A stretch of DNA of 64,000 nucleotides from Nitrospira sp. (GTDB taxonomy: Bacteria > Nitrospirota > Nitrospiria > Nitrospirales > Nitrospiraceae). Below, piece after piece: positions 17,516 through 26,609 of the stretch. Position 1 is the first letter of the stretch. Each line of letters starts with the position of its first letter. The translations under genes and the position numbers were made by a program. Under the pieces are notes generated by a model. The model was not told the DNA's origin and made no database searches. It worked only from the letters and a program-made list of their open reading frames with translations. The stretch covers positions 614,116 to 678,115 of the forward strand of contig SWDS01000010.1 of the NCBI GenBank assembly GCA_005116745.1. Reading direction: 5' to 3'.

Positions 17516-17839
17516 TTAAAACCCAGGAGCACTTTTCGATCTTTCCTTTTCAAGCAACGATATTGCTAGCTGCGCTTGGTCTTTCCATTCCTTCGCCTGT
17601 GCTTCATTGAAAGAATTTTTCGCCCTCAAATCTTTAACTTCCGACTCAAGGCCATTGACATAGAGAAAGGTGGCAATCCCACTTAGGCTAGCCAAGGCGA
17701 CACCAGTAACGCCAACAATCTTTTCCAAGATACCATATGATTGGATCCAGCCTACCCAGACAAGAAGCGTAGCTCCCCAAAGGTACATCAATCCGAGGCC
17801 AATCAAGCCCGCGTAACGCTCTGGAATGAGTTGACTCAT
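17516..17839 (-). CDS. Two-helix membrane protein with C-terminal coiled coil
   Basis: A 107-residue protein with two membrane helices (about 10-33 and 38-62) and a charged helical tail likely to form a coiled coil (LESEVKDLRAKNSFNEAQ onward). ATG 17839 has AAGGA 8 bp upstream. I recognise no family. Its position just before the SIR2-like gene suggests a membrane sensor or anchor partner, as in other effector-plus-membrane-protein pairs, but this is inference. Confidence 0.7.
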   Translation of the reverse strand: MSQLIPERYAGLIGLGLMYLWGATLLVWVGWIQSYGILEKIVGVTGVALASLSGIATFLYVNGLESEVKDLRAKNSFNEAQAKEWKDQAQLAISLLEKERSKSAPGF

Positions 17840-18055
17840 TTCTGTGTCCTTCTATATGGCCCAACAATTTTTAAATGCACTTTCAAGATCGACCAACGAT
17901 TGAGGACCAGAGTACGATTTTGAGAAATGGTTGCGCCATTTAGAAATCCGTAAAGACACTACCTCGTTTTGTTCTGCCTCGTATCATCAGGATCCTACAT
18001 GAATATACAAGAGTGTAATATTGAGAGAACGGCTTTCTTCATTTGAAGCTGATGG

Positions 18056-18709
18056 TCAAATCAGCCCGCGCTTCTGCAGGTAGTCTGTATCGATGCTGAT
18101 AGTGGGTTTCGGCAGCTGGCCACGTTCTTGGAGCAGACGCTCGACGTACTTGCCGATGAGGTCGGATTCAAGATTCACAGTATCGTTCACCTGCTTAAGG
18201 CCCAGTATCGTCACCTTCGCCGTGTGCGGAATGATGGCGACGCTGAACCCATGCTCGGTCACCGCATTGATCGTGAGACTGATGCCATCGACGGTAATGG
18301 AGCCCTTTGTGACGCAATAGCGCAGGATCTCCGGAGGCGCTCCGATGGTGAACACGATGGCATTGCTGTCCTGCTGCCGGCTGCGAATGACACCCACCCC
18401 ATCCACATGACCGGCCACCAGATGCCCGCCGATGCGTTCGTTGAGCTTCATGGCCCGTTCGAGATTGACCGGCATGCCCACGGCGAAGCCGCCGAGCGTC
18501 GACACCGAGAGTGTTTCAGGCGAGACTTCTACGGAGAAATCGCGCTCGCTTCTCGAGACGACCGTGAGACAGATTCCATTCACGCTCACGCTGTCACCGA
18601 TCTTCAGGTCGTCCATCACGGTCGAGGCCAGAATCGTGAGCCTGGCTCCCGCAAGCGTTTTCCTCAGGACAGTCACAGCGCCCATTTCTTCAACAATGCC
18701 AGAGAACAT
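18056..18709 (-). CDS. ribE: Riboflavin synthase, alpha chain
   Basis: A 217-residue riboflavin synthase with two tandem lumazine-binding barrels. The start MFSGIVEEMG, the SVNGICLTV block in barrel one, and the equivalent TVDGISLTI in barrel two are diagnostic. It dismutates two 6,7-dimethyl-8-ribityllumazine molecules into riboflavin. It lies at the end of a minus-strand run that also holds ribD, separated from it by three genes not obviously related to flavins. No FMN riboswitch was seen upstream. Confidence 0.95.
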   Translation of the reverse strand: MFSGIVEEMGAVTVLRKTLAGARLTILASTVMDDLKIGDSVSVNGICLTVVSRSERDFSVEVSPETLSVSTLGGFAVGMPVNLERAMKLNERIGGHLVAGHVDGVGVIRSRQQDSNAIVFTIGAPPEILRYCVTKGSITVDGISLTINAVTEHGFSVAIIPHTAKVTILGLKQVNDTVNLESDLIGKYVERLLQERGQLPKPTISIDTDYLQKRGLI

Positions 18710-18806
18710 ACAAAAGCCCTCGGATGATGGCCGCCGGTCATGAACCGTACATCAATGACTCCAGCGACCGAAAAAGTTTTCGCGGTCCCATTATAGCGAC
18801 TTCGTC

Positions 18807-19976
18807 CTAATTCTTCCTCATGGCCAACCAGAAAACAACAGCTGCGGCAAGCTGCATACCGGCAATGACCATAAAGGCACTGCCATAACTCATTCGCGCG
18901 ATCAGCAACCCAGCCAAGAGCGGTCCGCTTGCATGCCCGATATCCATGATTGTCCCTTGCATACCCATACCAGCCCCCAGCCTCTTAAACTCGGAACTGT
19001 CCGCCACAAGAGCTGAGGAGGACGATGAAACCACGGCTTCACCGAAGCCGAATCCCGCAGACAGCAGGAGCAAGACGGGAAACATCGCTACGTGCGGGAT
19101 ACAAACAAAGGTTCCAGCGCAAATGATGAGGCCAAGGATAATCAGCGGCTGGCGACCGACTCGATCTGAAATCCGTCCCATAATCGGCTTGGCAAAGAAC
19201 GACGTGCCGGCTTGGACAGAAAACAACAGACCAACTTCACTAGGGTTCAATCCTGCTGAGACTCCGTACAGCGGCAAAAACGCCATCAAGGCTCCGTTCG
19301 CGATCATCTTGGCGGCATCGGTCATGCTGGTGATCAGGACTTTGTTATTTTTGGCGACAGCGGCAAACCCCTTCCACATTTCGGACAGCACCACCGCCGT
19401 CCCCTGTTCCTTCCTCTGCGGCACTGCGACGTTGAGATGAAGGCTATAGAACAACACCATGCCGATGCAGCCAAAGACGCCGGCTGTGACAAACGCCGTG
19501 GAGAACCCTGCCGCATGGACGAGATACCCGCCGAGAAAGGGGCCCAAGAGCGAACCGGACTGCGTGCAGGCCGTATAGGTCCCCAGCGCCGCGCCGCGCC
19601 GTTCCCGATAGAGCTCCGCGACGGTGGCGAGGGCGCTTGGAGCGAAGATGGCTGTCGCGAAGCCATGAAGAAACCGTAGCGCCGTCAGCGCGTCCAGGTT
19701 CGTAATGAAGGGATAGAGAAACGGCGGCAAGCCGAACGCCACCACGCCGATCCGCAGCAACAAGCGCCTTCCATAGATATCGGAGAGCGCGCCGGAAGGC
19801 AGCTTCAGCAAGACGCCTGTTAAGGTTGACACGGATACGATCAGACCGATCCGTTCCGGGCTCGCGCCGAGCGATTCAGCGAATAAGGAGAGGGCGGGCA
19901 TCCGCACCATGTTGTAACTGATGAAGGAAAAGATGCCGACTGTGCAGATTAGAGCGAAACTACGTGATGTCGTCAT
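18807..19976 (-). CDS. Major facilitator superfamily transporter
   Basis: A 389-residue twelve-helix MFS protein. The loop 2-3 motif GALSDIYGRRLLLR and its second-half equivalent GRISDRVGRQPLI are present. The sequence fits the drug/proton antiporter-like group, but the substrate cannot be assigned. Its start overlaps the stop of the upstream gene by 4 bp. Placement between ribD and ribE raises the possibility of a flavin-related substrate, without direct support. Confidence 0.9.
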   Translation of the reverse strand: MTTSRSFALICTVGIFSFISYNMVRMPALSLFAESLGASPERIGLIVSVSTLTGVLLKLPSGALSDIYGRRLLLRIGVVAFGLPPFLYPFITNLDALTALRFLHGFATAIFAPSALATVAELYRERRGAALGTYTACTQSGSLLGPFLGGYLVHAAGFSTAFVTAGVFGCIGMVLFYSLHLNVAVPQRKEQGTAVVLSEMWKGFAAVAKNNKVLITSMTDAAKMIANGALMAFLPLYGVSAGLNPSEVGLLFSVQAGTSFFAKPIMGRISDRVGRQPLIILGLIICAGTFVCIPHVAMFPVLLLLSAGFGFGEAVVSSSSSALVADSSEFKRLGAGMGMQGTIMDIGHASGPLLAGLLIARMSYGSAFMVIAGMQLAAAVVFWLAMRKN

Positions 19977-20788
19977 GGGAAGGATCTGTTGTGTGGAAGC
20001 ACCTTGTCAGTGTCTGGGTCAGTGCTCAGCGCATGTTTCAGGAAGGCCACCTGCGCTTCAGGTAACGACGGTGGCTTCGCTGCTTCAGATAACACCCGCT
20101 GAGAGTCTTGCCTCATCGCAACACCCAATCGATTGACGGTCTCGACTCCCCTTTGCAATCGGCTTGTGACAATCTTGTCAACCAGTGGATGGAGAAGAGA
20201 CACCACCCCAGAGAGAAACCAATTGTCCAATTTGGTGTAGGCAACCAAGGTGCTGTCCGTCGCTTCATTGCCGCTCGCATCTCGCATCGCACTGATCCTG
20301 AGAAAGACGACCGCTTTTCCCGTCACATGAGGAAGTACCCGGCTTTCATGAGTCCCCTCAAGAAAGTAAATACGCGATGCGGGATCTTCGTACACCAGCT
20401 CAACAATCCCTTTCGTCCCATCGCCGTCATCGCCCCAGAATCGGCCTGGGCCTCGTGACTCCGACTGGTACCGGCCGAGATTGAGTCGCCGCATCAATGC
20501 AGCAGTAAATGGAGGGTGATCCAGGAGATGCTGATACATCGCTTCAGATAAGGCGGCTCGAATAGGCCCTACTTTGCTCTCCGTCGTATGGCCCTGAACA
20601 ATGGGTTGTAGCCTGCAAGTCCAGGCCGGATCCACTCGTTCAACAGGAAATGTCAGCCCAGCATGATCACGCAATAAGGAACACGATTCGGTCCTCCCCT
20701 GCTCAGGAGAGAGGCACAGTCCCACTCCGAGTCCAGCGATCACTATTCCAATGAGATATCGTTGTGTGACCCGCCACACGGAGCTCAT
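19973..20788 (-). CDS. Secreted protein of unknown function
   Basis: A 271-residue protein with an N-terminal signal or anchor helix (YLIGIVIAGLGVGLCL). The mature part has segments such as AVVFLRISAMRDASG and WFLSGVVSLLHPLVDKIV, but I recognise no family. It overlaps both neighbours by 4 bp, between the esterase and the MFS gene, and so belongs to the same transcript. Confidence 0.75.
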   Translation of the reverse strand: MSSVWRVTQRYLIGIVIAGLGVGLCLSPEQGRTESCSLLRDHAGLTFPVERVDPAWTCRLQPIVQGHTTESKVGPIRAALSEAMYQHLLDHPPFTAALMRRLNLGRYQSESRGPGRFWGDDGDGTKGIVELVYEDPASRIYFLEGTHESRVLPHVTGKAVVFLRISAMRDASGNEATDSTLVAYTKLDNWFLSGVVSLLHPLVDKIVTSRLQRGVETVNRLGVAMRQDSQRVLSEAAKPPSLPEAQVAFLKHALSTDPDTDKVLPHNRSFP

Positions 20789-22074
20789 GGGGTGAGCTTT
20801 TCAACGGCTATGGTGAGATGGACGGAAAAAAGCTGTTGAGGATCCCCTCGTAGCCTGGCCTGCCGTAATAACGTTTCAACCGACGGCGACACAACGCCAC
20901 TGAATGAGAGACGCCCATTGGTGACAACCATGAGCGGCTTGGAGAAGTCGATGAGTTGATTATTCAAGAACAGGCTGTACCGTTGGACCCGATCAGCAGT
21001 GACCTCAATCCGATTGGTTTCTACGATCGCTGCGTCTACCTTGGCATATTCCCGACGCTTAATTCGTTCATCTCGCTTGTCGACCAAGTCCTGCGAGAAC
21101 GCTGCGATTGGGTCAGTCGAGTCGATCCGAATCCAGCTGAAGGATTGAAAGTGGCTGGCATCGCGCACGACGGTCAGTTTTGTAGATAATGGCTCGCGGC
21201 GCTGGCTATCAAACCAGGCGATCAGATCAGGCAGCTCTTCTTTTGGAAAATAGTGACCTCCTGCGATGGGATGCTCGCGCTCATGTTCGCGGTACACGTG
21301 CGGATAGCCGAGTGTCTCCAACTCCCGGACGATCGACCGGCTCAGCTTCACAGGCATCACCTGATCTTTCGCTCCATGGATGATATACATAGGCGTATTG
21401 CGAAGATTCCCCAAGAACGGCAGTAACACATCATCCAATCCGCTGGCCATTGGCGCAAGGCCGGCAAACAGCGGCGCATGATGCATCCCGATCACCCACG
21501 CTCCGATCCCTCCATTCGACATGCCTGTGAGAAAGATCCGATTCGGATCGATATGGTACTGCCGTCGGACTTCCCGGATCGTTTCCAAGACCAACTCCTC
21601 GGCAGGTCTAGTAAACCACGCGCCGGACGGGTAGGTCGGACAGGCCAATAGATAGCCCTCGCCCAACCTCGCTCGCCACCGCTCCAAATACTCTTCACCA
21701 GTAAAACCATATCCATGCAGACACACAATGAGGGCATAGCTCTTGGAAGTCTGATACGACGCGGGAATAGACAAAGACAGCGGGTAGGTTCGCCCACGAA
21801 CGATGATCTGTTCACGAGGAAGAATCTCGACGGGTTGACGTTGGTACGCTCCATCCCTCTTGATGATCTGAGAAACTACTTCGACTGAAGCCTTGTCATC
21901 AGCCAGGATAGCCTGCAAGAGACGTTCAGCTTCGTTCGCCTCACCCGTATCCAGAAATCGATAGACGAGTGAATCGAGACTCTCGCTCGGTTGAACCGAC
22001 GATTCCGCAAAGCCGAGCGCACCATTGCCTGCCAAGAGCACCGACAGGATGATAGTCCATAGCCAGAGGATCAC
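20785..22074 (-). CDS. Secreted alpha/beta-hydrolase (esterase-like)
   Basis: A 429-residue protein with a signal peptide, about 90 residues of unassigned sequence, then an alpha/beta-hydrolase domain. Visible features are the oxyanion block LIVCLHGYGFTG, nucleophile elbow GMSNGG, the acid region IIHGAKDQVMPV, and a His near HPIAGGHYF. It resembles PHB-depolymerase/esterase-type polypeptides found in secreted hydrolases. About 140 C-terminal residues form an extra domain. It overlaps ribD and the next gene by 4 bp each, an odd place for an esterase. Confidence 0.85.
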   Translation of the reverse strand: MILWLWTIILSVLLAGNGALGFAESSVQPSESLDSLVYRFLDTGEANEAERLLQAILADDKASVEVVSQIIKRDGAYQRQPVEILPREQIIVRGRTYPLSLSIPASYQTSKSYALIVCLHGYGFTGEEYLERWRARLGEGYLLACPTYPSGAWFTRPAEELVLETIREVRRQYHIDPNRIFLTGMSNGGIGAWVIGMHHAPLFAGLAPMASGLDDVLLPFLGNLRNTPMYIIHGAKDQVMPVKLSRSIVRELETLGYPHVYREHEREHPIAGGHYFPKEELPDLIAWFDSQRREPLSTKLTVVRDASHFQSFSWIRIDSTDPIAAFSQDLVDKRDERIKRREYAKVDAAIVETNRIEVTADRVQRYSLFLNNQLIDFSKPLMVVTNGRLSFSGVVSPSVETLLRQARLRGDPQQLFSVHLTIAVEKLTP

Positions 22075-23189
22075 AAATCTCCTTCCACCACAACATCATG
22101 ACCGACGGACCTGGTCACGACATGTCGTAATGCTATCGCACCGGCCAGTCGTGCTGGACTCGCTCCCCCAATAAGCCCTTTGGCATTCTGTCCGCCGAGC
22201 AGTCGTGGCGCCATATAGAGGCGAATGTGATCAACCAGCTTTGCCTTCAACATCGCTGCATTGACCTCGCTCCCCCCTTCCACGAGGAGGGACATAATAC
22301 CGCGCCGACCGAGCTCCCTGAGCAGAGCGGATAATGAAACATGGCCCTGCAGAGCGGGCAAGGTGAGAATCTCGATACCTTTCTTTTGCAGGGCCGATCG
22401 TCGAGCTGCCGGAGCTGCAGCCGTTGTGACAATGATCGTCTTAGCCTTGTCCTGTTGCGCCAAGACCTGTGCCTTGAGGGGAGTACGCAAGCGACTATCG
22501 ACCACAATGCGAAGAGGCTGTTGCAATGCTAGTTTTTCAAGTCGCCGTCCCGTTCTCGTAGTCAACGAGGGATTATCCGCCAGAACCGTTCCGACTCCAA
22601 TCAAAACGGCGTCCACACTGCCGCGAAGTTGATGGACTTCCCGGCGGGACGCCGTACTTGTAATCCATCGTGACTCCCCTGTTGCCGTGGCCAGTTTTCC
22701 GTCAAGCGTCATTCCCGCCTTGAGTGTCACATAGGGACGGCTCGTTTTCATCCAGTGGCAGTAGGCTTTGTTGAGTTCCTCCGCCTCTCTCTGAGCAACC
22801 CCAACCGTGACTGAGAGCCCCGCTCGCCGAAGCGCGGCAGCTCCTTTTCCCTTTACGGAGGGATTCGGATCCTGCATCGCAATCACCACACGGCGGACAC
22901 CAGAGTGAAGAATTTCAGGGACACAAGGCGGAGTACGTTTTTTGAGATGGCAGCACGGTTCCAGCGTCACATAGAGCGTGCCGCCTCGTGCCTGCTTTCC
23001 TGCCTGCCGGAGTGCGAGAATTTCTGCGTGTGGAGTTCCGGGTCGGAGGTGAAACCCCTGCCCGATGATTCTGCCTTGACGAACCACGACGGCTCCAACC
23101 ATCGGATTCGGACTTGTCGTTCCCTGGCCCTTCGCCGCGAGACGAAGCGCCAGGGTCATATAGTGGAGATCTTGTGTGCGGTCCGTCAC
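22071..23189 (-). CDS. ribD: Bifunctional riboflavin biosynthesis protein RibD
   Basis: A 372-residue fusion of a zinc deaminase and a reductase, acting in steps two and three of riboflavin synthesis. The deaminase shows HAEILAL and TLEPCCHLKKRTPPC zinc-binding motifs. The reductase begins near RPYVTLKAGMTLDGK and ends with LLVEGGSEVNAAML. The start overlaps the ppdK stop by 4 bp. Confidence 0.95.
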   Translation of the reverse strand: MTDRTQDLHYMTLALRLAAKGQGTTSPNPMVGAVVVRQGRIIGQGFHLRPGTPHAEILALRQAGKQARGGTLYVTLEPCCHLKKRTPPCVPEILHSGVRRVVIAMQDPNPSVKGKGAAALRRAGLSVTVGVAQREAEELNKAYCHWMKTSRPYVTLKAGMTLDGKLATATGESRWITSTASRREVHQLRGSVDAVLIGVGTVLADNPSLTTRTGRRLEKLALQQPLRIVVDSRLRTPLKAQVLAQQDKAKTIIVTTAAAPAARRSALQKKGIEILTLPALQGHVSLSALLRELGRRGIMSLLVEGGSEVNAAMLKAKLVDHIRLYMAPRLLGGQNAKGLIGGASPARLAGAIALRHVVTRSVGHDVVVEGDL

Positions 23190-26029
23190 CGTTTCTTGCG
23201 GCTGCCTGAAGGCGTCTTGGGCGCCGGCTTGGTCCGCTTCACAGACTTAGATACCTTCGATACCTTCGCGGATTTCACCGTTTTGACACGCGCCGTCACG
23301 GCTTTCTTGGGTGCTGCTGGTGGCCTGGCATCCGCTTCGGCGATCGCCGCCTGTGCCGCCGCCAGCCGCGCAATAGCCACACGGTAGGGCGAACAACTCA
23401 CATAGTCCAACCCGAGCTGATGGCAAAACTCGACGGATCGTGGATCGCCGCCGTGTTCGCCGCAGATGCCGAGCTTGATCCCCGGCCGTGACGTCCGCCC
23501 TCCTGCGATGGCCGTCTTCATCAACGACCCCACACCTTCCCGGTCGAGCGTGGCGAATGGATCCGCGTCCATGATCTTCACCGTTCGATAGTGGTCGATG
23601 AACTTCGCGGCGTCATCGCGGGAAAATCCAAAGGTCGTCTGAGTCAGATCGTTCGTCCCGAACGAGAAGAACTCGGCCTCTTCGGCAATCCGTTCGGCGG
23701 TCACGGCTGCGCGCGGCAATTCGATCATCGTCCCGACAAGATACGAGAGCTTCACGTTATAGCGCTTCATGGTCTCTTGCGCGACTTCGCGGATGAGATC
23801 CTTCTGCGACTTCATTTCCGCCACCATGCCTACCAGCGGAATCATGATCTCCGGAACAATCTTCTTGCCTTCCTTCGCCAACTCACAAGCCGCCTCGATA
23901 ATGGCGCGCGCCTGCATCCGCGTGATCTCGGGCATCGTAATACCCAGCCGGCACCCGCGCAGCCCCAGCATCGGATTGAATTCATGCAACTCTTCGACAC
24001 GCGCCAGCAACCGACGCTGCTCTTCCAGTTTGGCGCCATCCTCGCCGGTCAACTCAAGCTGGGCGATCTCCACCATCAACTCTTCACGCTTCGGCAAAAA
24101 CTCATGCAACGGCGGATCGAGCAGGCGAATGGTGACCGGAAACCCCTCCATCTCACGATACAGCCCGATGAAGTCCTGCTTCTGCAAGGGCAACAGCTGC
24201 TCCAGATACTTTTCCCGATCCTCTTTCGTCCTAGCCAGAATCATCTTCTGCATGATCGGAATACGGTCCTCAGCAAAGAACATATGCTCCGTGCGGCAGA
24301 GCCCGATGCCCTCGGCGCCGAACCCTCTGGCAATCTTGGCTTGGTCGGGCACATCGGCATTCGCCCGCACTTTCATCGTCCGCACACTGTCCGCCCATGA
24401 GAGGATGGTGGAGAAGAGCTGATATTTTTGCGACTTCTTCGCATCCAGCTTCCCCTGCACCACCTGAATGATCTCAGATTCCATGACGGGAATGTCGCCG
24501 TCGTACACATTCCCAGTCGATCCGTTCACAGACAGATAGTCGCCTTCCCGAAACACTTTCGACCCGATCCGCACCGATTGGGCATCGATGACTTCCACCG
24601 CTTCACACCCGGCCACGCACACTTTGCCCATCTGTCGCGCTACCACCGCCGCATGGGACGTCATCCCGCCTCGCGCCGTCACAAACCCAGACGCGGCGTT
24701 CATGCCATGGATATCATCGGGGCTGGTTTCGTCACGAACCAGCACCACCCGCTGCCCCGCTGCCTTCATCTCAACGGCTCGATCCGGCGTCAGGGCGACC
24801 TTTCCAGCCGCTGCTCCAGGTCCGGCCGGCAATCCCTTGCCTAATGGGGTTGAACCCGCTTCAGATTGGGTATCGAAGATCGGATAGAGATACTGCGCAA
24901 GCTGATCCGGACCGACCCGCTGCACCGCCTCGCGCTTGGTGATCAAGCCTTCATTGACCATTTCAACGGCAATACGCACGGCAGAAATACCGGTGCGTTT
25001 CCCGACACGCGTCTGCAACATATAGAGCGTGCCTTCCTGGATCGTGAATTCCAGGTCGAGCATGTCGCGGTAATGTTTTTCCAATCGCTTGTAGGTGTGT
25101 TCAAGTTCTTTATAGGCGGGAGGCACGGTCCGAGCCAACTCCGTAACCGGCAGCGGCGTCCGAATTCCGGCAACCACATCCTCGCCTTGCGCGTTCATCA
25201 AACACTCGCCGAAAAACTTCCGCTCACCCGTATTGGGATCGCGCGTAAACGCCACCCCGGTACCGCTGGTGTCGCCCATGTTCCCGAACACCATGGCCAC
25301 AACGTTGATTGCCGTCCCCCAGTGATCCGGGATACTGTTCAGCCGGCGGTAAGTGATCGCGCGCGCGCCATTCCAAGATGAAAACACCGCGTCGATCGCC
25401 AGCTTCAACTGCGCATTCGGATCATCAGGAAAGGTCGTGCCCGTTTCTTCCCTGACCAACGATTTGAACCGTTCCACGAGATCGCGCAGCGCGCGCGCAT
25501 CAAGCTGTGTCTCGTGTTTCACGCCCATTTCTTCTTTCTTGAGATTTAGAATCGCTTCGAAGTGTTCGCGTGGCACACCCATCACGATACTACCGAACAT
25601 CGCCACAAATCGCCGATAGCTATCCTGAGCGAACCGGTCATTTCTGGTCTTGACCGCCAACCCTTCCACGGTCTTCGTAGTGAGACCGACGTTCAGTACC
25701 GTGTCCATCATGCCAGGCATCGAGGCCCGAGCCCCGGATCGGACTGAAACCAGCAACGGCCGTTCAGGATTCCCAAACCCCATTCCCATTGAGCGCTCGA
25801 CACGTTTGAGTGCCTGCAAGGTGGCGTCCCACATGCCGGGTGGATACTTCTTACCGATTTTGTAATATTCGATGCAGGCTTCTGTCGAAATCGTAAAACC
25901 CGGTGGGACCGAGATCCCCAGATTGGTCATCTCAGCCAATCCTGCGCCCTTGCCCCCCAGCAGCTCCTTCATGTTCGACGTACCCTCGGCCTTGCCATCG
26001 CCGAAATAGTAGACGTATTTTTTTGCCAC
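23186..26029 (-). CDS. ppdK: Pyruvate, phosphate dikinase
   Basis: A 947-residue PPDK that interconverts pyruvate, ATP and phosphate with PEP, AMP and pyrophosphate. Domains in order: ATP-grasp (GGKGAGLAEM onward), the phosphohistidine swivel with GGMTSHAAVVARQMGK, and the PEP-binding TIM barrel ending with CGEHGGDP. I chose GTG 26029 because AAGGAG lies 6-7 bp upstream and AKKYVYYFG matches family starts; the open frame to 26140 overlaps the upstream gene. The C-terminus has a Lys/Pro/Ala-rich tail of about 50 residues not seen in most homologues. It fits gluconeogenesis in an autotroph. Confidence 0.95.
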   Translation of the reverse strand: MAKKYVYYFGDGKAEGTSNMKELLGGKGAGLAEMTNLGISVPPGFTISTEACIEYYKIGKKYPPGMWDATLQALKRVERSMGMGFGNPERPLLVSVRSGARASMPGMMDTVLNVGLTTKTVEGLAVKTRNDRFAQDSYRRFVAMFGSIVMGVPREHFEAILNLKKEEMGVKHETQLDARALRDLVERFKSLVREETGTTFPDDPNAQLKLAIDAVFSSWNGARAITYRRLNSIPDHWGTAINVVAMVFGNMGDTSGTGVAFTRDPNTGERKFFGECLMNAQGEDVVAGIRTPLPVTELARTVPPAYKELEHTYKRLEKHYRDMLDLEFTIQEGTLYMLQTRVGKRTGISAVRIAVEMVNEGLITKREAVQRVGPDQLAQYLYPIFDTQSEAGSTPLGKGLPAGPGAAAGKVALTPDRAVEMKAAGQRVVLVRDETSPDDIHGMNAASGFVTARGGMTSHAAVVARQMGKVCVAGCEAVEVIDAQSVRIGSKVFREGDYLSVNGSTGNVYDGDIPVMESEIIQVVQGKLDAKKSQKYQLFSTILSWADSVRTMKVRANADVPDQAKIARGFGAEGIGLCRTEHMFFAEDRIPIMQKMILARTKEDREKYLEQLLPLQKQDFIGLYREMEGFPVTIRLLDPPLHEFLPKREELMVEIAQLELTGEDGAKLEEQRRLLARVEELHEFNPMLGLRGCRLGITMPEITRMQARAIIEAACELAKEGKKIVPEIMIPLVGMVAEMKSQKDLIREVAQETMKRYNVKLSYLVGTMIELPRAAVTAERIAEEAEFFSFGTNDLTQTTFGFSRDDAAKFIDHYRTVKIMDADPFATLDREGVGSLMKTAIAGGRTSRPGIKLGICGEHGGDPRSVEFCHQLGLDYVSCSPYRVAIARLAAAQAAIAEADARPPAAPKKAVTARVKTVKSAKVSKVSKSVKRTKPAPKTPSGSRKKR

Positions 26030-26058
26030 GTGACTTCTCCTTCTCGGAAGAGTGCGTA

Positions 26059-26550
26059 TCAATGAACAGGCGACGCACGACGACCGTCGGTTGATTCCAG
26101 ACGGAGCCGATAGCGATTCACCAAGAACCACTTCGCCCATACGCCACCGATGATAATAACGGCGACAAACAGCATCAGTATCAATAACCGGTAGTCAGCT
26201 TGAATACCTTGATCGACGTAGTATTGGCCGTCAGGCCCCTTTTTGAGTTTCGTGTCGGGCTGAAGAGAATGGGTCGTTCCACTCGGGTCGGAGAGATTCA
26301 GCCATTCCGAACAGAGTCGAACGGGTTCATTCGCTCCAGGCATTGATTGCCACGTGATTCGAAGGCACACGTCCTGCTTCGCGTTGAAGAAATCGGGCGT
26401 CTTCATCAAATCGTCCAGATTGATGCCGCTGAGCGCGAACCCGCCGAGAAGAATAGCATTGCAGAGCACCATCAGAACCAGTGAGACGGCAAGAGAAAAT
26501 CGTCGGATCTTGTCCGCCCGACGGCACTCGTCCGTCATCGGCTGATCCAT
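26059..26550 (-). CDS. Two-helix membrane protein of unknown function
   Basis: A 163-residue protein with membrane helices near residues 18-42 and 122-145 and a soluble loop between them, likely extracytoplasmic, holding two cysteines (DVCLRITWQ and VRLCSEW) that might form a disulphide. It lies between glyS and ppdK with short gaps and is probably co-transcribed. I recognise no family. Confidence 0.72.
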   Translation of the reverse strand: MDQPMTDECRRADKIRRFSLAVSLVLMVLCNAILLGGFALSGINLDDLMKTPDFFNAKQDVCLRITWQSMPGANEPVRLCSEWLNLSDPSGTTHSLQPDTKLKKGPDGQYYVDQGIQADYRLLILMLFVAVIIIGGVWAKWFLVNRYRLRLESTDGRRASPVH

Positions 26551-26609
26551 GGCGACTCCAGATAGTTCCGATCCTCGCGAGAGACAGTCCGTGTTCCGTC
26601 CGAGTCGAC

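Noticed and set aside
18710-18806. Possible FMN riboswitch before ribE
   Set aside because: The conserved RFN-element boxes are absent; only a weak hairpin with A/T runs in the loop is visible.
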